Of a DNA stretch of 64,000 bases, positions 55,063-63,993 are shown one piece after another. Both the position numbers and the translations under genes were made by a program. Location: contig NZ_JOEI01000018.1 in assembly GCF_000718095.1 (NCBI RefSeq), positions 1 through 64,000 of the forward strand, read 5' to 3'. The DNA is from Streptomyces scopuliridis RB72 (GTDB lineage Bacteria > Actinomycetota > Actinomycetes > Streptomycetales > Streptomycetaceae). How positions within the stretch are numbered: the stretch's first letter is position 1; the number at the start of each line of letters is the position of its first letter. Under the pieces are notes generated by a model. The model saw only the letters and a list, made by a program, of their open reading frames with translations, made no database searches and was not told the origin of the DNA.

Positions 55063-56664
55063 CTAGCCGCGCCGCAGGAGCCGCGACGCGCCCGCCGCCA
55101 CCGTCGTCGCCAGGATCCAGCCCAGCATGATCAGCGCCGCCGCCGCCCACTGCCAGCCGCCCTCCAGCAGCCAGTAGCCGTCCTGGCCCAGGTCGATCAC
55201 CGGGATCAGCAGATCCAGGGCGAACAGCGCCGGGTTCCACGCCGGGTGGCCGTCGCCCTTCATCGCCGGTGGAGCGTGGCGGGCGAAGGCGACCGTACTG
55301 GCTCCCCACAGCACCGCCATCCACAGCGCCGCCCGGCCCGGCCGGTAGCCGTAGGCCACCGTCCAGTCCTGGAGGTAGCCCCAGAGCTTCGCTGCGAGCG
55401 GCAGCGTCTCGCGGCGCCGGCGCTGTTTGGCGAGGAGGACTTCGCGCGCGTCCGCGTCCTCGCCGCTGTTGCGCAGGACCTGGGCCAGGCGTTCGTACGG
55501 CTCGGGGGAGTACTCAGGGGTCGCCGCCGCCACCCACTCCAGCCGCCTGATCAGCGGGAAGTGGCCGAACGGGACGAGGTTCTCGTACACGAAACCGCCC
55601 ATGGCGAGCCCGCCGGGGCCCGGCCAGCTGGTCGACATGTCGACCAGCGTGATGATCTTCGCGCCGCTCAGGACGACCCGGCCGTCCTCCACCCGCTCGC
55701 ACTTGAACCGCAGCTCGGGGGTGTTGATCCGGCGCAGCGACAGCTCCTCCGTGGGGGCGAGATAGAACCGCGCCTGGTCCATGTCGACCGCGTCGCCGAA
55801 ACGCCCGTCGTCCAGCCGCACCCCACCCCGGCACTCGAAGCGCTGCAGCCGCGTGCCGAGGAACGGCGTGGCGACGCTGCCGACGCCGTGCGGGGGCGTC
55901 ATCCCCGGGTCGCCGGTCTCCGTGCTCACCCACGCGCCCGTCATGTACAACGAGCGCTCCACCGTCAACTGCGGGGCGTTGAGTGCCCGACGCTCCTCCG
56001 CCGCGCGCAGCCGGCTGCCCCGCAGGCTCAGCGACACACCGATCTTGGCGCCGCGCAGACTGACCTCGCCATATGTCTCGATCTGATCGGCCTGGAGGTC
56101 CTGGGCGACGGACATTCCGTCCGCGGTGATCGCCCGGCCCAGCCGGTCGGGCCGTACATCGATCTGGCTGATCAGCAGATCCGTACCGATTTGCGCGTCG
56201 GTCAGCCGGATGCCCCGCTCGACCCGGCAGCGCGGCAGATGGAGATCTCCCTCGGTGTGCAGCCGGGCGGCCTCCAGCCGGGGGATGGCGCAGCCCACCA
56301 TCCGCAGGGTCGTGAAGTGCGACTCGGGCAGCACCACCTCGTTCTCGAAACGGCAGTGGTTCAGCTCGACGTACGGGGCGATCGTGCCGCCCGCGAGATT
56401 GAGCGTGCCGGTGATCTGCACCCCGCGGAGCTTGAGCGCGGAGACCCGGCCGGGCAGCGCGGCAGGGCCGTTGAGCAGCAGTAGCGCGATGACCCTGGCG
56501 CGGACGCTGCGGTCCGTGCCCCAGGGACGCGGCGCGAAGGGGTCGTTCAGTAATGCGTCCGACGTGCTCAGGTCGTACGTGCTGCCGTTGCGGAACGACT
56601 GCCACATGCCGAGTTCCGCCGCGCTGAGCCAGTCGGGAGATTCGTCGTTCTGCGGCTCGGTCAC
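55063..56664 (-). CDS. Membrane-anchored beta-helix-like protein
   Basis: The 533-aa protein has a long soluble part (about 1-430) with regular short repeats of alternating hydrophobic residues such as LRGVQITGTLNLAGGTI, VSLRGAKIGVSLSLRGS and GRVVLSGAKIITLVDMSTS, as in beta-helix or bactofilin-like proteins, followed by three membrane segments (about 440-525). Streptomycete relatives are often called membrane-associated oxidoreductases, but I see no cofactor-binding motif. GTG 56664 has GGAGG upstream. It is divergent from hisD. Function unknown. Confidence 0.75.
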   Translation of the reverse strand: MTEPQNDESPDWLSAAELGMWQSFRNGSTYDLSTSDALLNDPFAPRPWGTDRSVRARVIALLLLNGPAALPGRVSALKLRGVQITGTLNLAGGTIAPYVELNHCRFENEVVLPESHFTTLRMVGCAIPRLEAARLHTEGDLHLPRCRVERGIRLTDAQIGTDLLISQIDVRPDRLGRAITADGMSVAQDLQADQIETYGEVSLRGAKIGVSLSLRGSRLRAAEERRALNAPQLTVERSLYMTGAWVSTETGDPGMTPPHGVGSVATPFLGTRLQRFECRGGVRLDDGRFGDAVDMDQARFYLAPTEELSLRRINTPELRFKCERVEDGRVVLSGAKIITLVDMSTSWPGPGGLAMGGFVYENLVPFGHFPLIRRLEWVAAATPEYSPEPYERLAQVLRNSGEDADAREVLLAKQRRRRETLPLAAKLWGYLQDWTVAYGYRPGRAALWMAVLWGASTVAFARHAPPAMKGDGHPAWNPALFALDLLIPVIDLGQDGYWLLEGGWQWAAAALIMLGWILATTVAAGASRLLRRG

Positions 56665-56694
56665 TGCCGCGCCTCCGCTTCCCCTGTGCGTACA

Positions 56695-56738
56695 GATGGT
56701 CCGTACAACTGATGACGGATGGTCCGTGCGACTGATGA
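56695..56738. repeat. 23-bp-period direct repeat in the divergent region
   Basis: The 21-base units at 56695-56715 and 56718-56738 share 19 of 21 bases (core GATGGTCCGT and ACTGATGA). A third, partial copy (GGTGGTCGTAC) follows. They lie 31-74 bases upstream of the membrane protein gene and about 135 upstream of hisD, a fitting place for a regulator. Confidence 0.5.
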
Positions 56739-56809
56739 AAGGTGGTCGTACATGCGTTGTTCCCGCTGAGTGACGTGCTGAACGCTAATGGTGACCCGGA
56801 GTGAACATG

Positions 56810-56834
56810 GCGTGTATCAGCCAGTGATACGCGC
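56810..56834. promoter_or_regulatory. Inverted repeat upstream of hisD
   Basis: The arms GCGTGTATCA (56810-56819) and TGATACGCGC (56825-56834) are complementary at 9 of 10 positions around GCCAG. The repeat ends 37 bases before the hisD GTG and may be an operator for the his operon or a leader hairpin. No His-rich leader peptide of the attenuation type is seen. Confidence 0.5.
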
Positions 56835-56871
56835 GACCGGCGGCCTGATCCGGTCTGAGAGAATTGACCCC

Positions 56872-58203
56872 GTGATCTCACGAATCGATCTGCGCGGCGA
56901 CACCCTCCCCGAGGGTGGAGACCTGCGTGACCTGCTGCCCCGAGCCGAGTTCGACGTGGAAGCCGCCCTGGAGAAGGTGCGCCCGCTCTGCGAGGACGTG
57001 CGCCATAGGGGTACGGCGGCGCTGATCGATGCCGCGGAGAAGTTCGACGGAGTGACGCTGGAGCGGGTCCGCGTGCCCGAGAAGGCCCTTATTGACGCCC
57101 TGGAAGCGCTTGATCCGGCCGTACGGGCCGCGCTGGAGGAGTCGATCCGGCGCGCCAGGCTCGTTCACCGCGCGCAGCGCCGCTCCTCGCACACCACTCA
57201 GGTCGTGCCCGGCGGCACGGTCACCGAGAAGTGGGTGCCGGTCGGACGGGTGGGGCTCTACGCGCCCGGCGGACGGTCCGTCTACCCGTCGTCGGTGATC
57301 ATGAACGTGGTGCCGGCCCAGGAGGCGGGCGTCGAGTCCATCGCCCTGGCCTCTCCCGCGCAGAAGGAATTCGGCGGTCTGCCGCACCCGACGATCCTGG
57401 CCGCGTGCGCGCTGCTCGGGATCGACGAGGTGTACGCGGCCGGTGGCGCCTCGGCCGTCGCGATGTTCGCGTACGGCACCGCGGGCCCCGACGGCTGCGC
57501 GCCCGCCAACATGGTCACGGGCCCCGGCAATATCTGGGTCGCCGCCGCCAAGCGCTACTTCACCGGCCGGATCGGCATCGACGCCGAGGCGGGCCCGACC
57601 GAGATCGCGGTCCTCGCGGACGCGACCGCCGATCCGGTCCATGTCGCGGCCGACCTGATCAGCCAGGCCGAGCACGACCCGCTGGCCGCCGCCGTCCTGG
57701 TCACCGACTCCGCCGAGCTGGCCGACGCCGTCGAGAAGGAGCTGGAGCCGCAGATCGCGGCGACCAAGCACATCGAGGACCGGGTGGTCCCCGCGCTCTC
57801 CGGCCGGCAGTCCGCGATCGTGCTGGTCGACTCCGTCGAGGACGGCCTGCGCGTCGTCGACGCGTACGGCGCCGAGCACCTGGAGATCCAGACCGCCGAC
57901 GCCGCCGCGGTGGCCGCGCGGGTGCGCAACGCGGGCGCGATCTTCGTCGGCCCGTACGCCCCGGTCTCGCTCGGCGACTACTGCGCGGGCTCCAACCACG
58001 TACTGCCGACCGGTGGTTGCGCCTGCCACTCCTCGGGGCTCTCCGTCCAGTCCTTCCTGCGCGGTATCCACATCGTGGACTACAGCGAGGAGGCGCTCGC
58101 CGAGGTCGCCCACCATGTGGTGACCCTCGCCGAGGCCGAGGACCTGCCCGCGCACGGCGCGGCGCTGAAGGCGAGGTTCGCGTGGAAGGTGCCCGGAAAG
58201 TGA
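56872..58203 (+). CDS. hisD: Histidinol dehydrogenase
   Basis: HisD carries out the last two steps of histidine synthesis, oxidising histidinol to histidine with two NAD+. The 443-aa product has the expected length and motifs: [31 protein letters not shown] with the [16 protein letters not shown] segment, [12 protein letters not shown] (Gln/His zinc ligands), GAEHLEI and the C-terminal [21 protein letters not shown] 56872 fits the start of homology, with GAGAG upstream. It opens the operon and overlaps hisC by 4 bases. Confidence 0.96.
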   Translation: MISRIDLRGDTLPEGGDLRDLLPRAEFDVEAALEKVRPLCEDVRHRGTAALIDAAEKFDGVTLERVRVPEKALIDALEALDPAVRAALEESIRRARLVHRAQRRSSHTTQVVPGGTVTEKWVPVGRVGLYAPGGRSVYPSSVIMNVVPAQEAGVESIALASPAQKEFGGLPHPTILAACALLGIDEVYAAGGASAVAMFAYGTAGPDGCAPANMVTGPGNIWVAAAKRYFTGRIGIDAEAGPTEIAVLADATADPVHVAADLISQAEHDPLAAAVLVTDSAELADAVEKELEPQIAATKHIEDRVVPALSGRQSAIVLVDSVEDGLRVVDAYGAEHLEIQTADAAAVAARVRNAGAIFVGPYAPVSLGDYCAGSNHVLPTGGCACHSSGLSVQSFLRGIHIVDYSEEALAEVAHHVVTLAEAEDLPAHGAALKARFAWKVPGK

Positions 58204-59309
58204 CGTTCGGTATCGACGATCTGCCTGTACGGGACGAGCTGCGCGGCAAGTCCCCCTACGGCGCGCCCCAGCTGGACGTCCCCGTGCAGCTGAACACCAA
58301 CGAGAACCCGTACCCGCTGCCCGAGCCGCTGGTCGAGCGGATCGCCGAGCGCGTCCGCGAGGCCGCCCGGGGCCTCAACCGCTACCCCGACCGGGACGCG
58401 GTCGAGCTGCGCACCGAGCTGGCCCGGTATCTGACCCGCACCGGAAAGCACCCGCTGACCGCCGCGAACGTCTGGGCCGCCAATGGCTCCAACGAGGTCA
58501 TCCAGCAGCTGCTGCAGACCTTCGGTGGCCCCGGCCGTACGGCGATCGGTTTCGAGCCCTCTTACTCGATGCACGGCCTGATCGCCCGCGGCACCGGCAC
58601 CGGCTGGCTCTCCGGCCCGCGCAACGAGGACTTCACCATCGATGTGGAGGCGGCGCGCAAGGCCCTCGCCGAGCACCGCCCCGACGTCGTCTTCATCACC
58701 TCGCCCAACAACCCCACGGGCACCGCGGTCGACGCCGGGACCGTCCTCGCGCTCTACGAGGCCGCCCAGGCCGCCAGGCCGTCCCTGGTCGTGGTCGACG
58801 AGGCGTACGTCGAATTCAGCCACCGGGACTCCCTGCTGCCCCTCATCGAGGGCCGGCCGCGGCTCGTCGTGTCCCGCACGATGTCCAAGGCGTTCGGGGC
58901 GGCCGGGCTGCGTCTGGGCTATCTCGCCGCGCATCCCGCCGTGGTCGACGCCGTCCAGCTGGTGCGCCTGCCGTACCACCTCTCCGCCGTCACGCAGGCC
59001 ACCGCGCTCGCCGCGCTGGAGCACACCGATACGCTGCTCGGGTACGTCGAGACGCTCAAGGCCGAGCGGGACCGGCTGGTAGGGGAGTTGCGGGCGATCG
59101 GTTACGAGGTCACCGAGTCGGACGCGAACTTCGTCCAGTTCGGCCGCTTCGAGGACTCCCACGCGGCCTGGCAGCGGATCCTCGACCGGGGTGTCCTCAT
59201 CCGTGACAACGGCGTACCGGGCTGGCTGCGGGTGACCGCGGGCACCCCGTCCGAGAACGACGCGTTCCTCGACGCGGTACGCGACCTCAAGAAGGAGCAG
59301 CGCGCATGA
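58200..59309 (+). CDS. hisC: Histidinol-phosphate aminotransferase
   Basis: HisC converts imidazole-acetol phosphate to histidinol phosphate with glutamate as amino donor. The 369-aa fold-type I PLP enzyme has [10 protein letters not shown] at the start, [33 protein letters not shown] and the PLP lysine Lys230 in [16 protein letters not shown], then the C-terminal arginine in [12 protein letters not shown] 58200 overlaps the hisD stop, and its own stop overlaps the hisB ATG. Confidence 0.96.
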   Translation: MTFGIDDLPVRDELRGKSPYGAPQLDVPVQLNTNENPYPLPEPLVERIAERVREAARGLNRYPDRDAVELRTELARYLTRTGKHPLTAANVWAANGSNEVIQQLLQTFGGPGRTAIGFEPSYSMHGLIARGTGTGWLSGPRNEDFTIDVEAARKALAEHRPDVVFITSPNNPTGTAVDAGTVLALYEAAQAARPSLVVVDEAYVEFSHRDSLLPLIEGRPRLVVSRTMSKAFGAAGLRLGYLAAHPAVVDAVQLVRLPYHLSAVTQATALAALEHTDTLLGYVETLKAERDRLVGELRAIGYEVTESDANFVQFGRFEDSHAAWQRILDRGVLIRDNGVPGWLRVTAGTPSENDAFLDAVRDLKKEQRA

Positions 59310-59899
59310 GCCGCATCGGCCGCGTGGAACGCAGTACGAAGGAGACCTCCGTCGTCGTCGAGATCGATCTCGACGGCAGCGGCAAGGTCGATGTGTCGAC
59401 CGGGGTCGGCTTCTACGACCACATGCTCGACCAGCTCGGCAGGCACGGCCTGTTCGACCTCACGGTGAAGACCGAGGGCGATCTGCACATCGACTCGCAC
59501 CACACCATCGAGGACACCGCGCTGGCCCTCGGCGCCGCCTTCAAGCAGGCCCTCGGCGACAAGGTCGGCATCTACCGCTTCGGCAACTGCACCGTCCCGC
59601 TGGACGAGTCGCTCGCCCAGGTGACGGTGGACCTGTCGGGGCGGCCGTATCTCGTGCACACCGAGCCCGAGAACATGGCGCCGATGATCGGCGAGTACGA
59701 CACGACCATGACCCGGCACATCCTGGAGTCGTTCGTCGCCCAGGCGCAGATCGCGCTGCACGTACACGTTCCGTACGGGCGCAACGCGCACCACATCGTG
59801 GAGTGCCAGTTCAAGGCCCTCGCCCGTGCTCTGCGGTACGCCTCCGAGCGCGACCCGCGTGCGGTGGGGATTCTTCCTTCGACCAAGGGTGCTTTGTGA
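59306..59899 (+). CDS. hisB: Imidazoleglycerol-phosphate dehydratase
   Basis: HisB dehydrates imidazole-glycerol phosphate to imidazole-acetol phosphate. The 197-aa product is the monofunctional form, without a phosphatase domain. The two half-repeats each carry the metal-binding motif: [14 protein letters not shown] and [32 protein letters not shown] precedes the first. It starts inside the hisC stop (ATGA) and ends in a GTGA overlap with a 39-codon ORF. Confidence 0.96.
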   Translation: MSRIGRVERSTKETSVVVEIDLDGSGKVDVSTGVGFYDHMLDQLGRHGLFDLTVKTEGDLHIDSHHTIEDTALALGAAFKQALGDKVGIYRFGNCTVPLDESLAQVTVDLSGRPYLVHTEPENMAPMIGEYDTTMTRHILESFVAQAQIALHVHVPYGRNAHHIVECQFKALARALRYASERDPRAVGILPSTKGAL

Positions 59900-60015
59900 G
59901 CGACGCACACGCGGCCGCCGGGCCGCAGGTGGACACGATGGCCGCACCTCTGCGCCGCGTGGGCGACGGTGACATAAGCCGCTGCCGCGGCGGGGCGAAC
60001 GGGGAGACGCTGTGA
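59896..60015 (+). CDS. Candidate 39-aa coupled ORF between hisB and hisH
   Basis: A GTG at 59896 overlapping the hisB stop (GTGA) opens a 39-codon frame, starting [18 protein letters not shown], that ends in another GTGA overlap with the next small ORF at 60012. Translating ribosomes could pass from hisB through both tiny ORFs into hisH by reinitiation. The peptide is hydrophilic and has no recognisable domain. It could be a passive coupling device, or the frame could be chance. Confidence 0.45.
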   Translation: MSDAHAAAGPQVDTMAAPLRRVGDGDISRCRGGANGETL

Positions 60016-60179
60016 CCGGTCTGTCGACCATTCTGATCGTCGTGGGGCTCTTCCTCGCCGGCGGTGTGTACTCCTTCCACAAGCAGAAGCTGCCCAAGGG
60101 CGTGATCGTGCTGCTGGGAATCTGCTCCGCGCTGTGTCTGATCGCCGGAGTCCTGCGCATCCAAGGGATCTGGGAATGA
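60012..60179 (+). CDS. Small 55-aa membrane protein in the his operon
   Basis: GTG 60012 with GGGGAGA upstream opens a 55-codon frame with two membrane segments: [19 protein letters not shown] (about residues 4-22) and [18 protein letters not shown] (about 31-48), joined by a basic loop HKQKLPKG. Its stop overlaps the hisH ATG (ATGA). The good ribosome site, hydrophobic pattern and coupling make it a convincing gene. Function unknown; no histidine enzyme of this size is known. Confidence 0.8.
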   Translation: MTGLSTILIVVGLFLAGGVYSFHKQKLPKGVIVLLGICSALCLIAGVLRIQGIWE

Positions 60180-60811
60180 GCAAGAACGTCGTCGTCTTCG
60201 ACTACGGGTTCGGTAATGTCCGCTCCGCGGAGCGCGCCCTCGCCAGGGCCGGCGCCGACGTCGAGATCACCCGCGACTTCGACCGCGCCATGAACGCCGA
60301 CGGGCTGCTCGTCCCGGGTGTCGGGGCCTTCTCCGCCTGCATGCGGGGGCTCACCGCCGCCCGCGGCGAGTGGATCATCGGCCGCAGGCTCGCCGGCGGT
60401 CGGCCCGTCATGGGGATCTGCGTCGGGATGCAGATCCTCTTCGAGCGCGGTATCGAGCACGGCGAGGAGACCGAGGGCCTCGACGAGTGGCCCGGTACGG
60501 TCGCGCCGCTCAAGGCCCCGGTCGTCCCGCACATGGGGTGGAACACCGTCGAGGCGCCGGAGGGCAGCCGGCTGTTCGCCGGGCTGGACCCGGAGGCCCG
60601 CTTCTACTTCGTGCACTCGTACGCCGTGCACGAGTGGGGCCTTGAGGTCACCAACCCCAAGATCCGCGCCCCCAAGGTCACCTGGGCCACCCATGGCGAG
60701 CGGTTCGTCGCCGCCGTGGAGAACGGCGCCCTGTGGGCCACCCAGTTCCACCCCGAGAAGTCCGGCGACGCCGGCGCCCAGCTGCTGACCAACTGGATCG
60801 GAACCCTCTGA
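60176..60811 (+). CDS. hisH: Imidazole glycerol phosphate synthase, glutaminase subunit
   Basis: HisH releases ammonia from glutamine and channels it to HisF. The 211-aa class I amidotransferase has the nucleophile Cys82 in [11 protein letters not shown] and the His192/Glu194 pair in [10 protein letters not shown], with [17 protein letters not shown] and [10 protein letters not shown] in their usual places. ATG 60176 overlaps the stop of the small membrane ORF. The HisF partner lies two genes downstream. Confidence 0.96.
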   Translation: MSKNVVVFDYGFGNVRSAERALARAGADVEITRDFDRAMNADGLLVPGVGAFSACMRGLTAARGEWIIGRRLAGGRPVMGICVGMQILFERGIEHGEETEGLDEWPGTVAPLKAPVVPHMGWNTVEAPEGSRLFAGLDPEARFYFVHSYAVHEWGLEVTNPKIRAPKVTWATHGERFVAAVENGALWATQFHPEKSGDAGAQLLTNWIGTL

Positions 60812-61563
60812 TGTCATCTGTGCCCCCGGGGCCCTCTGTGCCGAAGCTCGAACTCCTGCCCGCCGTCGACGTCCGCGACGGCCAGGCCGTCCGGCTGGTC
60901 CATGGCGAGTCCGGTACGGAGACGTCGTACGGCTCCCCGCTCGAAGCGGCCCTCGCGTGGCAGCGCTCGGGCGCCGAGTGGCTGCATCTGGTCGACCTCG
61001 ACGCGGCGTTCGGCACCGGTGACAACCGCGCGCTGATCGCCGAGGTCACCGACGCCATGGACATCAAGGTCGAACTGTCCGGGGGCATCCGCGACGACGC
61101 CTCGCTCGCCGCGGCCCTCGCCACCGGCTGCACCCGCGTCAACCTCGGTACGGCCGCGCTGGAGAGCCCCGAGTGGGTCGCCAAGATCATCGCCGAGCAC
61201 GGCGACCGGATCGCGGTCGGCCTCGACGTACGCGGTACGACGCTGCGCGGGCGCGGCTGGACCCGTGACGGCGGTGATCTCTACGACACACTGGCCCGGC
61301 TCGACTCCGAGGGCTGCGCGCGGTACGTCGTCACCGACATCGCCAAGGACGGCACCCTCCAGGGCCCCAACCTGGAGCTGCTCAAGAACGTCTGCGCCGT
61401 CACCGACAAGCCGGTCGTCGCCTCCGGCGGGGTCTCCTCGCTGGACGATCTGCGCGCGATCGCCACGCTCGTGCCCGAGGGCGTCGAGGGCGCGATCGTC
61501 GGCAAGGCGCTGTACGCCAAGGCGTTCACCCTGGAAGAGGCGTTGGCGGCGGTGTCCGGATGA
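60811..61563 (+). CDS. priA: Bifunctional HisA/TrpF isomerase PriA
   Basis: PriA isomerises ProFAR in histidine synthesis and, in actinobacteria lacking trpF, PRA in tryptophan synthesis. The 250-aa barrel starts [17 protein letters not shown] with the first catalytic Asp, holds [24 protein letters not shown] and [14 protein letters not shown] with the second catalytic Asp, and [12 protein letters not shown]. The bifunctional reading follows from the host group and PriA-like sequence, not from one residue. The ATG shares one base with the hisH stop. Confidence 0.92.
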   Translation: MSSVPPGPSVPKLELLPAVDVRDGQAVRLVHGESGTETSYGSPLEAALAWQRSGAEWLHLVDLDAAFGTGDNRALIAEVTDAMDIKVELSGGIRDDASLAAALATGCTRVNLGTAALESPEWVAKIIAEHGDRIAVGLDVRGTTLRGRGWTRDGGDLYDTLARLDSEGCARYVVTDIAKDGTLQGPNLELLKNVCAVTDKPVVASGGVSSLDDLRAIATLVPEGVEGAIVGKALYAKAFTLEEALAAVSG

Positions 61564-62000
61564 GTGACGGCGTACGGGAAGGCGCACGCGCCGGGGAGGT
61601 ACGGAAGATCTCGTCCGGCGGCCCGTGGGAGGACTCCATCGGCTACTCCCGCGCGGTGGAACTCCCCAACGGCCTTGTCCTGGTGGCCGGGTGCACGGCG
61701 ATGATCGACGGCAGGATCGCGGCGGGCGGCCCGTACGAACAGGCGAGGGCCGCCTTCGGGGTCGCCGTCAAGGCGCTGGAGGAGCTGGGGCTCGGCGCGG
61801 AGCATGTGGTGCGCACACGTATGTACATCACCCACGTACGGGACTCCGACGAGGTGGGCCGCGCCCACAAGGAGCTGTTCGACGCCGTACGTCCGGCCGC
61901 GTCGATGATCGTCGTCTCCGGCTTCATCGACCCGAGTCTGGTCGTCGAGATCGAGGTCGAGGCGTACCGGCCCGAGGCACACCGGGGAGGTGCCGGATGA
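61560..62000 (+). CDS. RidA-family protein in the his operon
   Basis: The 146-aa protein belongs to the RidA/YjgF group, whose founding members hydrolyse reactive enamine/imine intermediates. It shows [24 protein letters not shown], the trimer-interface region and the end motif [25 protein letters not shown], with Val in places where active RidA has the Arg of the R105 motif; the Arg is not seen, so classical deaminase activity is doubtful. It overlaps priA and hisF by 4 bases each. Confidence 0.87.
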   Translation: MSDGVREGARAGEVRKISSGGPWEDSIGYSRAVELPNGLVLVAGCTAMIDGRIAAGGPYEQARAAFGVAVKALEELGLGAEHVVRTRMYITHVRDSDEVGRAHKELFDAVRPAASMIVVSGFIDPSLVVEIEVEAYRPEAHRGGAG

Positions 62001-62752
62001 CTCTCGCCGTACGGGTCATTCCCTGTCTGGACGTGGACAACGGCCGGGTGGTGAAGGGCGTCAACTTCCAGAACCTGCGGGACGCGGGCGACCCGGTCGA
62101 GATGGCCAAGCTGTACGACGCGGAGGGCGCCGACGAGCTGACGTTCCTCGACATCACCGCCTCCTCCGGCGACCGCGAGACGACGTACGACGTGGTGCGC
62201 CGCACGGCCGAGCAGGTCTTCATCCCGCTCACGGTCGGCGGCGGCGTACGCACCCCCGAGGATGTCGACAAGCTGCTGCGGGCGGGCGCGGACAAGGTCG
62301 GCGTCAACACGGCGGCCATCGCGCGCCCCGATCTCATACGGGAGATCGCCGAGCGCTTCGGGCGCCAGGTGCTGGTGCTGTCGGTCGACGCGCGGCGCAC
62401 GCCCTCGGGGTCCTTCGAGGTGACGACGCACGGCGGACGCAAGGGCACCGGCATCGACGCCGTCGAATGGGCGCACCGCGCGGCCGAGTTGGGGGCGGGG
62501 GAGATCCTGCTCAACTCGATGGACGCGGACGGTACGAAGGACGGCTACGACACGGAGATGATCGCGGCCGTACGCGCGCATGTCACCGTGCCCGTCATCG
62601 CGTCCGGGGGCGCGGGCAGGCTCGCGGACTTCGCGCCGGCCATCGAGGCGGGCGCCGACGCCGTACTGGCCGCCTCCGTCTTCCACTTCGGTGATCTGCG
62701 GATCTCGGAGGTCAAGGGCGCGCTGCGCGGGGCGGGTCATCCGGTGCGCTGA
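61997..62752 (+). CDS. hisF: Imidazole glycerol phosphate synthase, cyclase subunit
   Basis: HisF uses ammonia from HisH to convert PRFAR to imidazole-glycerol phosphate and AICAR. The 251-aa barrel has [18 protein letters not shown] with the catalytic Asp11 region, [52 protein letters not shown] with the second catalytic Asp, and [13 protein letters not shown]. It is the last gene of the operon and overlaps the ridA-like stop. Confidence 0.96.
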   Translation: MTLAVRVIPCLDVDNGRVVKGVNFQNLRDAGDPVEMAKLYDAEGADELTFLDITASSGDRETTYDVVRRTAEQVFIPLTVGGGVRTPEDVDKLLRAGADKVGVNTAAIARPDLIREIAERFGRQVLVLSVDARRTPSGSFEVTTHGGRKGTGIDAVEWAHRAAELGAGEILLNSMDADGTKDGYDTEMIAAVRAHVTVPVIASGGAGRLADFAPAIEAGADAVLAASVFHFGDLRISEVKGALRGAGHPVR

Positions 62753-63031
62753 TCCGGGGCGTTGGCCTCGGTGGGGGTCCGGGGCGTTGACCCCGGTGCG
62801 GATTCGGTAGTTCGGCCTCCGTTCGTGAAGGCCGGGCAGGTCCGGTGAGAACCGGCGAGAACTGGTGAAGACCGGTGAACTCGCCGGTGCTTATCCGCCG
62901 GTTGCGCCGCGACAGTGGAATCGCCAGTCATCATCGCGGTTCCATTCCGGTGCGCCCGGCGGCATCCGACGGTTTGCGGCGGCTTCAGGCGGCTTCCGGT
63001 GTGGCTCCGTCACGACCGAGAGGCACCCGCC
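62753..63031. other. Intergenic region between hisF and the cutinase gene
   Basis: This 279-base stretch has no convincing gene. The 12-base TCCGGGGCGTTG occurs at 62753-62764 and again at 62778-62789. Several ACCGGTGA-type motifs recur at about 62840-62890. No strong terminator is seen after hisF and no clear promoter for the cutinase. An in-frame extension of the cutinase upstream to 62915 is taken as non-coding. Confidence 0.4.
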
Positions 63032-63958
63032 GTGTATCCGTCCTCCCCACCACGCCCCGCCACCTCCCACTCCCCGCGTTTATGGGCGGGCGCGCTCGCG
63101 ACCGCCGCGCTGGTCGCGGCGCTGATCCCCGGCGCGTCCGGTGCGCGCGCCGCCGGCCCCGCCGGGGCCGCGGACAATCCGTACGAGCGCGGACCGGCCC
63201 CGACCGTGGCGTCCATCGAGGCCGACCTGGGCCCGTACGCCGTCTCGCAGACCCCGGTCTCCCCGGTCTCCGTCAGCGGATTCGGCGGCGGCACGATCTA
63301 CTACCCGACATCCACGGCGGACGGCACCTTCGGCGCCGTGGCGATCGTGCCCGGCTTCACCGGCACGCAGTCGAGCCTCAGCTGGCTCGGACCGCGGCTC
63401 GCCTCCCAGGGGTTCGTCGTCTTCACCATCGACACCATCACCGTCCTCGACCAGCCCGCGAGCCGGGGCCATCAACTCCTCGCCGCACTCGACTATCTGA
63501 CGGAGCGTTCGGCCGTCAGCGGCCGGATCGACAGCGCGCGGCTCGGCGTCATGGGCCACTCGATGGGCGGGGGCGGCACCCTGGAGGCCGCCAGGAGCCG
63601 TACCTCACTGAAGGCGGCCATCCCGCTGACCGCCTGGAACCTGGACAAGACCTGGCCCGAGGTGCGTACCCCCACCCTGGTGGTCGGGGCCGACGGCGAC
63701 ACCGTCGCGCCCGTCGCCACGCACTCCGAGCCGTTCTACACCTCGCTGCCGGGCTCGCTCGACAAGGCGTATCTGGAGCTGAAGGGAGCCACCCACAACG
63801 CGCCGAACACCGCGAACACCACGATCGCGAAGTACAGCGTCTCCTGGCTGAAACGGTTCATCGACAGTGACACCCGCTACGAGCAGTTCCTCTGCCCCCT
63901 GCCCCAGCCGGGCCCGGCGATCGTGGAGTACCGCGGGAACTGCCCGCACCCCTCCTGA
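63032..63958 (+). CDS. Secreted cutinase/polyester hydrolase (PET-hydrolase type)
   Basis: The 308-aa precursor has a signal peptide (about 1-40: basic start, [18 protein letters not shown], cleavage near ARA). The mature part closely follows actinobacterial cutinases such as TfCut2: [10 protein letters not shown] at its start, [10 protein letters not shown], the oxyanion loop PGFTGT (Phe109 where TfCut2 has Tyr), nucleophile Ser177 in GHSMGGGG, Trp202, Asp223 in GADGDTVAP, His255 in GATHNAPN, and a C-terminal Cys288-Cys304 pair. It should hydrolyse cutin-like polyesters and perhaps PET. GTG 63032 has GAGAGG upstream. Confidence 0.93.
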   Translation: MYPSSPPRPATSHSPRLWAGALATAALVAALIPGASGARAAGPAGAADNPYERGPAPTVASIEADLGPYAVSQTPVSPVSVSGFGGGTIYYPTSTADGTFGAVAIVPGFTGTQSSLSWLGPRLASQGFVVFTIDTITVLDQPASRGHQLLAALDYLTERSAVSGRIDSARLGVMGHSMGGGGTLEAARSRTSLKAAIPLTAWNLDKTWPEVRTPTLVVGADGDTVAPVATHSEPFYTSLPGSLDKAYLELKGATHNAPNTANTTIAKYSVSWLKRFIDSDTRYEQFLCPLPQPGPAIVEYRGNCPHPS

Positions 63959-63969
63959 TCCTCAGGATT

Positions 63970-63993
63970 TATTGCGCAGTTTATATTGCGCAA
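63970..63993. repeat. TATTGCGCA repeat with TTGCGCAA palindrome at the window end
   Basis: TATTGCGCA occurs at 63970-63978 and 63984-63992, a spacing of 14, and the second copy extends into the palindrome TTGCGCAA (63986-63993). The AT-rich setting stands out from the rest of the window. It may be an operator for a gene beyond the edge. The window ends too soon to tell. Confidence 0.4.

Noticed and set aside
62915..63031. Upstream in-frame extension of the cutinase from GTG 62915
   Set aside because: It would put 39 residues before the signal peptide; GTG 63032 has a better ribosome site and gives a normal secreted precursor.
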